From JBBDIO01 sp040880365 (GTDB taxonomy: Bacteria; Chloroflexota; Anaerolineae; Caldilineales; Caldilineaceae), in NCBI GenBank assembly GCA_040880365.1, contig JBBDIO010000221.1, positions 1 through 14,963 on the forward strand: a stretch of DNA of 14,963 bases, written 5' to 3'. The notes below the pieces were generated by a model. The model saw nothing but the letters and a program-made list of their open reading frames with translations. It ran no database searches and was not told the origin of the DNA. The position numbers and the translations under genes are program-made. Below are positions 1 to 7,900 of the stretch, piece after piece. The stretch's first letter is position 1. Every line of letters begins with the position of its first letter.

Positions 1-174
1 AAGACGCCCAACCTCTCGGCAATCTTCGGCACCAACCCCGAAAACACCCAGCAGACGACGCTGCTCATGCTCAATAGTTTCTGGACGCTGTGGGGCTTCG
101 ATGATGGGCCACGCGCCATGACCGAACTGGGCCGCCAACTGTTTATGAATACTGTGGAACGCGCCATGCGCTAA
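1..174 (+). CDS. C-terminal end of an unrecognised protein (5' truncated by window edge)
   Basis: Frame 1 is open from the first base and ends at TAA 172-174, giving the last 57 residues of a protein whose start lies outside the window. The visible part begins KTPNLSAIFG and ends with a helix-like stretch, TELGRQLFMNTVERAMR. Tails of the form 'GR-LF-N-V--A' are seen at the ends of some ThuA/class I glutamine-amidotransferase-like domains in secreted proteins. The match is too short to name a function, so I leave it unassigned. No transmembrane segment is visible. Codon choice is GC-rich at third positions like the neighbours, and no other frame here ends so cleanly before the hairpin at 244-277. 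It converges on the secreted-protein gene on the opposite strand. Confidence 0.6.
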   Translation, partial: KTPNLSAIFGTNPENTQQTTLLMLNSFWTLWGFDDGPRAMTELGRQLFMNTVERAMR

Positions 175-243
175 CCTGACACGCAGTTTGTCACCCAGCA
201 CGCGACGGCCAACCCTGTCGCAGATTCACGAAGCATATGTTCA

Positions 244-277
244 CAAAGCGACGTCGAGGCAACTCGGCGTCGCTTTG
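244..277. terminator. Strong GNRA-capped hairpin between convergent genes, possible terminator
   Basis: Bases 244-258 pair with 263-277 to form a 15-bp stem with one G-T wobble (254/267), closed by the tetraloop GCAA (259-262). It lies 70 bp after the stop of the plus-strand gene and 25 bp after the stop of the minus-strand gene. It is placed where a shared terminator would sit. No U-tract follows the stem on either strand, so it is not a canonical intrinsic terminator. It could instead act as a 3'-end stabilising hairpin for one or both transcripts. Confidence 0.45.
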
Positions 278-302
278 CATTGGTGGAAGTGCGTATGCGT
301 CT

Positions 303-2075
303 CTATTGCCGCCGGCATTGCGCCAAAAAGGCATCAGGGACAGGCGCAACGTGAATGGTCGGCGCAAAATATTCGGGTGCGGGCAACTCTGCCCCCACCA
401 AAACAGATCCATCGGCGCCGATGACGCGAAACGGACTGGCATTACCCACGCCATCTATGGCACGTACCCGGAATTCATATAACCCTGTGCCCTGTACCGG
501 CGTAAAGACCGCACTGGTAAACGCGACGCCCGTCTCGAACGGCGTCCACACCCCGCCGTTGAACCGATACTGAACATCAAAGGCCGCCACCCCCGCCCCA
601 TTTGGATTGTCAACCCCCAGCCAGCTGACTGTGAAGGCCGACAGATCGGCGCGCACCGCCGGCACAAAGCGCTGAATGCACGCGCGGGGCGATGTCAGAT
701 CCAGCGTATAGGCAGTCGATGCGCCGGGCGCGTCATAGCGCGAAAGATTGCGGGCATTATCGCCCGCGCGCACCCGCACCTGGGCCAGCACACCTGCCTG
801 CCCCGACAACACAAACGAAGTCTGTAGCGTGCCAATCGCCGCATCCACCCACGGCCCATTGCCATAGCGCACCTGTACATCATAATTCCAGATGCCCGAA
901 AGATCGTCCTGTCCACTCCAGGTCACCAACACCGATGACTGATTGCTGAACGGCGCAACCGGGTTCACCGTGACCGTAGGCACCACCAAATCGAGCGTGG
1001 TGCGCGCCTGTGCCGCATCGGGGAACGGTTCGGCAATGCCTGCCTGGTTCACCGCGCGCACCCGAAATTCATAGGTGCGCCCATGTTCCCCCACATAGGT
1101 AGCGCTGGTTGCCGCGGTGCGCGTCTGCCAATCCTGCCAGGCCTGCCCCGGTTGACGCACCTGCACATCGTAATAGGCGATCCCTGTGCCCGATGGATCA
1201 TCGGCGCGCCATTCTACCCGAAAATCCGCCGTCGCCTGATAAAGATTTGTGGGATGGACAAAGCTGGAGATCGGCGGCGGGATAGTGCCGGTGGGCGTAT
1301 AGTCGATAATCAACACCGGCCGCAAATTGGGATCGCCGGTATTGCGCGCAAAGAATTGACGCCGGTTTTCAGTTGGTTCTTCCAATCCTTCCACAATAAT
1401 CCCGTGGTTGGCGGCCGCGCCGCTTTGCCACTCGCGCACCAGGCCGGTAATGTCCCACTCCTTATACCCCACCGAAGAATCGACAAAGACCGAGGCCCGC
1501 TCATCGCCCACAAACCCGGGTTGGTTGTCCCAGGTGATCCCAAATTCATCCCAGCTGCTGCCGGGCTGGCGAATCACAATCCGCATATCTTCAAGGCCGG
1601 TCGCCGACCGCTGATAGAGGCGCACGCGCGCGCTGTTGATGGTGGCGCCGCTGGGCAACGCGCCGGGAAAATCAAACTGGATAAAAGAGCGCAGCGCACC
1701 AGGATCGCCGTCGCTGGTCTGATAGCCGACCGCCAGATTCTCGTCGCCCCCAAAGTTTGTGCCCCCACGATTGGAGGCCGTAAACGAGTCGCGCGTCGCT
1801 TCCAGGGTCGCCGTTGCCAATGTCGCCTCGATCACGGTCAGCCCTGCGATATCTGCGGGAGTGAAATCTACAACCGCGCGTTCGACATCTGAACGCGCAC
1901 CGGCTGGCCCCGGCGCTTGGGCAAAAACGGCATGACGCGCCTGCCCAACCAGCAGCGCGACACAGATGACGCCCAGCACCCACCCCCAACGTCGCGCCGT
2001 GCGATGATGCCCAACGCGTGCCACCGCTGCTTGCACTTCGTCCAACCACCACCACAGTTGTCTCAATAAACGCAT
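303..2075 (-). CDS. Secreted DNRLRE-domain protein with three fibronectin-like repeats
   Basis: This 590-residue protein starts at ATG 2073-2075, preceded by AGGAG at good spacing. A basic and unusually long N-region (1-29, with WWW at 8-10) leads into a hydrophobic core at 30-46 and a possible signal peptidase I site, VFA|QA, after residue 52. It is therefore probably exported. Residues about 90-260 form a DNRLRE domain, a beta-sandwich found in cell-surface proteins: an early F-GG loop near 105-110, 'FIQFDF' at 131-136, WDNQPG at 182-187, and a closing VLIIDY at 254-259. Three fibronectin-like repeats follow at about 275-362, 365-458 and 462-552. Each has a V-W core and a 'YDVQVR'/'FDVQYR' strand, then a 'FRVRA' or 'VRVRA' strand. 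No C-terminal membrane anchor or sorting signal is seen. The role is probably surface adhesion or polysaccharide binding, which is inference from the domains. Confidence 0.8.
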   Translation of the reverse strand: MRLLRQLWWWLDEVQAAVARVGHHRTARRWGWVLGVICVALLVGQARHAVFAQAPGPAGARSDVERAVVDFTPADIAGLTVIEATLATATLEATRDSFTASNRGGTNFGGDENLAVGYQTSDGDPGALRSFIQFDFPGALPSGATINSARVRLYQRSATGLEDMRIVIRQPGSSWDEFGITWDNQPGFVGDERASVFVDSSVGYKEWDITGLVREWQSGAAANHGIIVEGLEEPTENRRQFFARNTGDPNLRPVLIIDYTPTGTIPPPISSFVHPTNLYQATADFRVEWRADDPSGTGIAYYDVQVRQPGQAWQDWQTRTAATSATYVGEHGRTYEFRVRAVNQAGIAEPFPDAAQARTTLDLVVPTVTVNPVAPFSNQSSVLVTWSGQDDLSGIWNYDVQVRYGNGPWVDAAIGTLQTSFVLSGQAGVLAQVRVRAGDNARNLSRYDAPGASTAYTLDLTSPRACIQRFVPAVRADLSAFTVSWLGVDNPNGAGVAAFDVQYRFNGGVWTPFETGVAFTSAVFTPVQGTGLYEFRVRAIDGVGNASPFRVIGADGSVLVGAELPAPEYFAPTIHVAPVPDAFLAQCRRQ

Positions 2076-2087
2076 GGACTTCTCTCC

Positions 2088-2130
2088 TCTGTCTATCGCT
2101 ATCTATCTGCTGTCTATTCGCTGTCTATTC
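2088..2130 (-). repeat. 11-bp tandem array in the leader of the DNRLRE gene
   Basis: Read on the minus strand there are two perfect copies of GAATAGACAGC (2130-2109). A variant, AGATAGATAGC (2108-2098), and a shortened copy, GATAGACAGA (2097-2088), follow. The array runs directly into the GGAGAG ribosome-binding site of the secreted-protein gene. The period is about one helical turn, which suits either a repeated protein-binding site or slippage-prone leader DNA. No convincing -35/-10 pair was found in the surrounding 257 bp. Confidence 0.7.
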
Positions 2131-2332
2131 GCTGCAAAAATCGTTCCGTTACTTGCCTGGCATCATCCAGCTTCTTAAGCTTGCTCGTGGCATATCCCAC
2201 GCCGCGCCACTGCGAGATCCAGCTGCTGAAAATCCACATAACTATCCCTATCTCCTACCACAATCTATACCCTTCTCTATAGCTTATTTGCCGGCCTTTC
2301 ACTATGCTGAACACAGAAAGGAAGAATAACCT

Positions 2333-2662
2333 ATGGCAACGCAACAGAATCAGAGCAGTGGGCAGACGAATTTTTCGGAGTTGGAGCTACACAATTGCGC
2401 CAAAGCCCTGGTGCAAGCGATTCAACAGATGCGCAAGCAGGCCGACTACGCTGCCGATCAGACCGTCTCGGTCTATCTCACCGATAAGCCAATTATCCGC
2501 AGAATGTTAAAGGTACACCGGGAATATGTGACCGAACAGGCCAACGCGGCCGACGTGGTGCAGATCAATCTGGATGCCAACATCCCGATCCCCAAACACG
2601 CGCCCCAGCAGGATTTCGAAATTGGCGGGCAGACTGTTCGCATCGCAATTAAGCGAGACTAA
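2333..2662 (+). CDS. Stand-alone protein resembling the C-terminal appendix of isoleucyl-tRNA synthetase (DUF5915-like)
   Basis: The 109-residue ORF starts at ATG 2333 behind AAAGGAAG (2317-2324), 8 bp upstream. Residues 1-20 are polar and probably disordered. Residues about 21-108 follow the layout of the domain at the extreme C-terminus of many bacterial IleRS proteins: a helix with ALVQAIQQMRKQA (25-37), a strand with VSVYLTDK, a helix with LKVHREYVTEQANA, and a closing strand GGQTVRIAIKRD. In IleRS the matching signatures are 'V--IQ--RK-AG', 'H--YI--ET-A' and '-G--V-I-I'. No synthetase catalytic motif (HIGH, KMSKS) is present or could fit. The gene stands alone on the plus strand and has its own RBS and terminator. 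Function is unknown; RNA binding or a partner role for IleRS is possible. I identify the domain by remembered family pattern, without a search. Confidence 0.6.
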   Translation: MATQQNQSSGQTNFSELELHNCAKALVQAIQQMRKQADYAADQTVSVYLTDKPIIRRMLKVHREYVTEQANAADVVQINLDANIPIPKHAPQQDFEIGGQTVRIAIKRD

Positions 2663-2690
2663 GCGAATACAGTCCGCACCAATTCTCAAC

Positions 2691-2739
2691 AAAAAAGCAC
2701 CGCGTGTTGAAGAAATCATTCATCACGCGGTGCTTTTTT
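2691..2739. terminator. Bidirectional intrinsic terminator
   Basis: A perfect 16-bp inverted repeat pairs AAAAAAGCACCGCGTG (2691-2706) with CACGCGGTGCTTTTTT (2724-2739), with a 17-nt loop. A T-run ends the hairpin on the plus strand, and the A-run gives the same on the minus strand. It sits 28 bp after the stop of the plus-strand gene and 47 bp after the stop of the minus-strand receiver gene. It can therefore end both convergent transcripts. Confidence 0.92.
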
Positions 2740-2786
2740 TATTCAGCAGGTTAACTATCAAGCCCCCAATTTGATCACGGAAAGAC

Positions 2787-3170
2787 TTATTTTGGATTCG
2801 TCTGCACATAGGAAAGCACCTCGCGGATGGCGCGCAGAAACGCACCCACATCGCCTTTCATCACATAACCCCAGGCGCCATTGCGGCGCATCATATCGCC
2901 ATAAATAGCCTCATCGTGTCCCGAAACCACCAATACGGGCAACTTGGGAAAATCGGCTTGTAGCTGTTTCAAAAGGTCGACACCATTCATATCGCCCTGC
3001 AACGAAACATCCAACACCACAAGGTCCGGCATTTCCTGGGCAATTTTTTTCAGGGCATCCTGGCCGCTGGCGGCCTCGCCACAAATCTCCAAATCCGGTT
3101 CTCGGCTCAAAAAGGCCACATAGCCTTTGCGCACAATCGGATGATCTTCTACGATAAAAACTTTAGACAC
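2787..3170 (-). CDS. Single-domain response regulator (receiver only)
   Basis: The product is one CheY-like receiver domain of 127 residues with no output domain. All phosphorylation residues are present: the acidic pair E8-D9 in 'FIVEDHP', phospho-acceptor D54 in 'VVLDVS', switch S83 in 'VVSGHD', and K105 in 'YVMKGD'. I chose GTG 3168-3170 as the start because the protein then begins S-K-V-F-I-V-E-D as receivers do, and GGGGAG lies 10 bp upstream. The frame can be extended to a TTG at 3197, but nothing resembling an RBS precedes that. It lies 135 bp downstream of the receiver-kinase gene on the same strand and may be read from that operon or from its own promoter. The sequence 'DHPIVRKGY' resembles NarL-family receivers. 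It may accept phosphate from the neighbouring HisKA_3 kinase or act as a phosphate sink. Confidence 0.88.
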   Translation of the reverse strand: MSKVFIVEDHPIVRKGYVAFLSREPDLEICGEAASGQDALKKIAQEMPDLVVLDVSLQGDMNGVDLLKQLQADFPKLPVLVVSGHDEAIYGDMMRRNGAWGYVMKGDVGAFLRAIREVLSYVQTNPK

Positions 3171-3305
3171 TCTTTCCAGACTCCCCAGAACGCGCAAACA
3201 GATGGTGATTGTTTACTCAGTTCTTAAGCAAATACAATCTCAAGCAAATCAACAGTCGGTATGTTGTGCAGTGGGCGCGGCCTGCCCCAAATCCGCGCCA
3301 TTCTC

Positions 3306-4520
3306 CTACGATGGACCGTTCACAGAATTGCTCACCAAATCGGTTGCATCACTCTTCTCCGGTTTCTCCACATAAGGCAACTCGATGACCACGCGCGTGC
3401 CTTTGCCCGGCCCCGATTCCACAACCATATCGCCATCAAAAAGCGACAGCCGTTCGCGGATACTCTGCAAACCAAAACCGCTGCCAGTGCCCGGCTCTCC
3501 ATTCGATGCCGAATTCGATGCTGGTGCAGACAGCGTGCCGTCACACGGGCGGTTGAGCTTGGCAGTATCGAAACCTACGCCCTGATCCACGACTTCGACA
3601 TGTAACCGCCCATCGGTATATTGCATCGACAAAAGTGCGGTATCGACCTGGGAATGTTTGACCACGTTGAAAAGCAACTCGCGCACCAGCTGAAAAACCA
3701 ACACCCGCAAATCGTCGCTGGGCAACTGATAGTCGTCGGCAAGCTGCAACTCCACCGTGAGATCGTGCAACTTGTGCATCTGGTTCGCCAGCCACGAAAA
3801 CGCCGCGCCCAACCCTTCGCTGCCCAAAACCGGCGGGCTGAGTTCAACCGTGAGCGTGCGGGTGGTCTGAATCGCCTCATTCAGCAACTCTTCCATTTCC
3901 GCCAAATGGTTCTGCATGGTCGAAGACTGATGCTCGCCCAGATCCATCCCAATCATAAAGGTACGCATCTGCACACCATACAACATCTGCTGGACGTGAT
4001 CATGCAGAATCTGGGCCACACGGCGGCGTTCACGTTGTTCGGCCAATGCCAGGGCCGAAGCCAGGGCGCGCACTTGCCGGTTGGTTTCGGCCAGGCGCTG
4101 GGCCTGGATTACCAATTGCTCCCGCTGATCGGCCAAATGGCGGCGCAATTCCACCTTCTCGATAGCATTGTGAATCGCCCGCTCCAGCGCGTCTCGGGTC
4201 AGCCGGCCTTTCACCAGATAATCCTGAGCGCCCTGTTGCATAGATTCTACAATCACGCGCGGGCTTTCTTCGCCTGTCGAAAGAATCACAGGGATATATT
4301 GCTCGGCGAGCATGGGCACCAGATCCAACCCCGACATATCGGGCAGACGGTAGTCCAGAATCACGCAATCGGGGCGTTGCGCCTCGATCTCGGCGCGGGC
4401 CTGGCCCGCCGTTTCTGCTTCGTGCACACAATAATTAGAGCCTAATAACCGGCGCAATGCCTCGCGGTCGATTTCATCATCTTCGACCACCAGCAAATGC
4501 AGCTGTCCACTCGCATCCAT
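3306..4520 (-). CDS. Receiver-histidine kinase fusion (REC-HisKA_3-HATPase_c)
   Basis: This is a 404-residue soluble kinase starting at ATG 4520, 4 bp after the stop of the receiver gene upstream. Residues 1-125 are a complete receiver: E13-D14-D15, phospho-acceptor D56 in 'VILDYRLP', T82 and K104. A coiled helix (about 120-165) joins it to a HisKA_3 dimerisation domain with H173 in 'AQILHDHVQQ'. The ATP-binding domain has its N-box at N285 (ELLFNVVKHS), G1 box DQGVGFD (312-318) and G2 box GSGFGLQSIRERL (346-358). There is no transmembrane segment and no PAS or GAF sensor, so its input is presumably phosphorylation of its own receiver. It is thus likely an intermediate in a relay from the large kinase two genes upstream. 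HisKA_3 kinases usually phosphorylate NarL/LuxR-type regulators, which also occur here. A Ser/Asn-rich loop at 325-345 interrupts the ATP lid region. Confidence 0.92.
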   Translation of the reverse strand: MDASGQLHLLVVEDDEIDREALRRLLGSNYCVHEAETAGQARAEIEAQRPDCVILDYRLPDMSGLDLVPMLAEQYIPVILSTGEESPRVIVESMQQGAQDYLVKGRLTRDALERAIHNAIEKVELRRHLADQREQLVIQAQRLAETNRQVRALASALALAEQRERRRVAQILHDHVQQMLYGVQMRTFMIGMDLGEHQSSTMQNHLAEMEELLNEAIQTTRTLTVELSPPVLGSEGLGAAFSWLANQMHKLHDLTVELQLADDYQLPSDDLRVLVFQLVRELLFNVVKHSQVDTALLSMQYTDGRLHVEVVDQGVGFDTAKLNRPCDGTLSAPASNSASNGEPGTGSGFGLQSIRERLSLFDGDMVVESGPGKGTRVVIELPYVEKPEKSDATDLVSNSVNGPS

Positions 4521-4524
4521 CAGG

Positions 4525-4965
4525 CTACACGGCCTCGGTCGGGAATTCTACGATCCGCCAATAGGCATCCAGCATGGAGACCAATTCCACAAAATCCCGA
4601 CCGGCCCGCGATTTCAGCAGATAACCCGCGATCTGCTCTTCATATGCCGCCATCATATCTTCGTCGCGATCCGAAGTGGTGAGCATAAACACCACATTGC
4701 GTCGCAATTCGGGATCCTTGCGGATGGTCTGCAAAAATTCGATGCCATTCATACGCGGCATATTGACATCCAGCAAAATCATGAGAGGCCACGGCACCAC
4801 AGGGTAGCCTTCATGTCGGCGCAAAACTGCCAACGCTTCGACCCCGTCGCGTACCCACGTAAACGGATTGGCAATGCGCTGGCTCTGAAAGCCGCGCATC
4901 ACTGCTTCCGCATCTATATCATCATCTTCGATTAAGAGAATGTGAATATGCTTTCCCGATATCAC
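4525..4965 (-). CDS. Rcp1-like single-domain response regulator
   Basis: The product is a 146-residue receiver of the Rcp1 subfamily, the partners of Cph1-type phytochrome-like kinases. Subfamily features are 'ILLIEDDDIDAEAV', a long alpha2-beta3 loop with 'VPWPLMILLDVNMPRMNGIEFL', and an extended C-terminal helix. The acidic residues are E13-D14-D15, phospho-acceptor D66, switch T96/T97, and K118 in 'GYLLKS'. The start is GTG 4963-4965, with GGAGGGG upstream overlapping the end of the kinase gene. It begins 6 bp after that gene's stop and ends 4 bp before the next start, a tight three-gene operon. The adjacent HisKA-type kinase is the obvious phosphodonor. There is no DNA-binding domain, so it passes the signal on by protein contact or phosphotransfer. 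Confidence 0.93.
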   Translation of the reverse strand: MISGKHIHILLIEDDDIDAEAVMRGFQSQRIANPFTWVRDGVEALAVLRRHEGYPVVPWPLMILLDVNMPRMNGIEFLQTIRKDPELRRNVVFMLTTSDRDEDMMAAYEEQIAGYLLKSRAGRDFVELVSMLDAYWRIVEFPTEAV

Positions 4966-4971
4966 AGGTAT

Positions 4972-7900
4972 CTATCCCCTCCATATTTTGGGCCAGGTAA
5001 AGCAGAACGTTGCACCGGCACCGGGTGCCGATTCCACGCGAATCGTGCCCCCACCGCTTTCGATAATCTTTTTTACCACAGCGAGGCCAATTCCGCTGCC
5101 TTCTACCTGGTCGCGTGGGCGCAAAGTCTGAAACATTTCAAAAATTCGTTCATGAAATTCCGGGCGAATCCCGTCGCCGTCATCGCGCACACAAAATTCC
5201 ACCCAGTCGCCCATATCTTCGAACGTAATCTCAATGTGTCCATTGCGCCGTGGATGATGCTTGATAGCATTGCCAAACAGATTGCGAAAGACCGCTTCGA
5301 ACGGGGCGCGATACGTTTCCAGCTGGGGCAGCGCGTCGGGCAGCGTAATATGAAATCCTTCGGGCGGCGAAACCGTTTCGATCACAGCACACAGCAGTTC
5401 CCGGGTATCCACCACGCTGGCGTCACCCCGCACCCGCCCCGCGCGCGAATAGGTAAGCAGATCGTCCAACAACGCTTCCATGCGCACAATGCGCCCGCGC
5501 ATCTTGGTCAAATGTTCAACCGAGGCCGCGGGCAACACATCCCCGGCATCGTCAGCCACCCAATTTGCCAGGTGGTCGATCGCGCGCAACGGCGCTTTCA
5601 GATCATGCGAAGCCACATAGGCAAAGCGGTCCAGCTCCTGATTGCTGCGTTCCAGTTCCGCAGTACGATCTGCTACTCGCTGCTCCAGGCTTTCGTTGAG
5701 GGTGCGCAACTTAGATTCTGCCGTGCGCGCCTCGCGATAGAGCCGGGCATTCTCGATTGCCACCGCCGCGCGGCGGGCCAACTCTTCGGCAAACCGCAAA
5801 TCCGCCTCGGAATAGTTGCGCCGCGAGTCGGACCACACCAGAGTCAGCGCGCCCAAAATGCGCTCGCGCAGGCGCAGCGGCACCACAATGGCCGAGCGCG
5901 TGCCCAACTGGCGAATAATCTCTTTATGCTCCTCATCGCGGGCCCCCGCCATCAGCATTTCCTGGCTGATATGCGGATAGAATTCGGGACGCCCAGAGCG
6001 AATCACTTCGGCAACACCTTGGGGGGCATCCATCTGGGGTGGATACTTGTTGCGCAGTTCATGCGCCCACTGCACCATTTCCGGGTTTTCATGGGCAACC
6101 ACAACCTGATTCAGCTCGCCGTCTTCGATCAGGTCCACTGCACACCAGTTGGCAAGCTGGGGCACAATTGCCTGCGCCAACCGCTCCAGCGTTTCGTTAT
6201 AATCCAATGAACCTGTCAGCAACTCACTGGCTTCGGCCAGAAATGCCAATCGAGTTTCGGCGCGTTCGCGCTCTGTAATATCTGCCGCCGCCACCGTCAA
6301 ACCGCTGGGATTACCATGTTCATCGAACATGGGTACGGCGGTTATATCATAGCGGGCATAGTCCTGCTCATCGGCGACCTCGACCACGCGCCGCATGAGT
6401 TGGCGCGACGCCAACACTTCGCGCTTAAAGCGCAACAATTCCTCGGCCCCCGCCGCCGTATAAATTTCGTCATCGCGTTTACCCAGCATTTCCTTATCTT
6501 CAAACCGGCTGGGCGAATTATACACCCACGTGTATTTCAAATCGCGGTTGGTCGTATAGACCGTAATCGGCGAATCGTTGAGCGCCAGCCGAAACCGTTC
6601 TTCGCTATCGCGCAACGAGGATTCGACGTGCTTGCGCTCGATGGTCAGCGCCACCTTGTTGGCAACCGCGGCCATAGCCTGCAAATCACGAGCCGACAGC
6701 GCGTGGCGGGCAAACATCGCCATTACCCCTACCACATGTCCTTCGATCCGCAGCGGATAGCCTGCAAAAGCAATCATCCCCTCGCGCCTGGCCCACTCGC
6801 GATCGCGCACCAGCGGGTCGTGCAACACGTCATTCGTCAGATGGGGAACACCATCCCGCGCGATACGACCGATCTTGTATTTCCCCACGGGCACGCGACT
6901 GTGCGCGCCATCCAGATGCGTATACTCACCGGCGCTGGCTTGCAGCTGCAACATTTGATTTTTTTCGTCCAACGTCCAAATCCGCGCAAACGCCGCGCCA
7001 ATGGTATCGACCAATGCCTCGGTGACTTTTTGCAGGAGATGCCGCAAATCCTCGCCGCCGGTCAACACAGTCCCCACAGCGGCCTGAAACTGTGCCAGTT
7101 CGGCCCGCGCCTGGATTTCAGTCTCCAGCGCTTTACGGCTCGTGATATCCACCACCGCCCCGCTCAACCGGGCGGCAGGGGCTTCTGGATCGCGCACCAC
7201 CGCGCCACGTCCCGCCAGCCAGCGCACTTCGCCCCCGGGCCGCAAAATGCGAAATTCCACATCAAACCGGCCTTCACCGGCATGGGCAACTTCGGCAGCC
7301 GCCGTCACCTTTTCCCGATCGTCCTCGTGGATCAACGCTTGATAGTCAGTGATGGCGCGATCATCCGTCGCGATATCCAAGCCAAAAATCCGATCCAGGC
7401 TGACAGACCGCGCGATAGTGCGCGACGCAAAATCATATTCCCAGGTGCCCATAGCCGCAGTTTCCAGGGCAAATTCAAAGGCTTCTTTTTGCCGGCGCAA
7501 ATCCGCTTCGGTCACGGCGCGCTGATAGGCCAACCAGGCCGATCCGGTCAACGTCTGAAACAAATTTTGTTCATAGCTGCGCCAGCGGTGCGGCGCCGTA
7601 TGCATGCCCACCAGAAACACGGAAGCGTTTTGATCGCCCTGCCAGGCAACAGCAGCCTTGACGGCAATCAACGCGGCCGGCCGCACTGCTCCACCCGCTA
7701 GCTCGCCATCTGTGAGAGATGCAAGCTGCCCATTGTTCAATGTGGGGGCATCCGGCGTCACACTCTGTAGTGTCCAGCCCTCAAATTCGTGAATACCCGT
7801 TAATTCGGCTAATGCAAGTGGCGCCTCGGCACGCTCCAACCGTGTCGAGAGTACCTGCCCAATCTCTTGCCACTGCTCCGGCGACAACAAAATTGTGTTG

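Noticed and set aside
1083..1892. 269-codon plus-strand open frame inside the DNRLRE gene.
   Set aside because: The minus strand encodes a coherent signal peptide, DNRLRE domain and three related repeats, and the plus frame has no start signal.
4942..6210. 422-codon open frame on the plus strand opposite the kinase gene, with similar ones at 6316-7701 and 3621-4445.
   Set aside because: The opposite strand encodes clear kinase domains with all catalytic motifs. The antisense translations are His/Arg/Gln-rich and match nothing.
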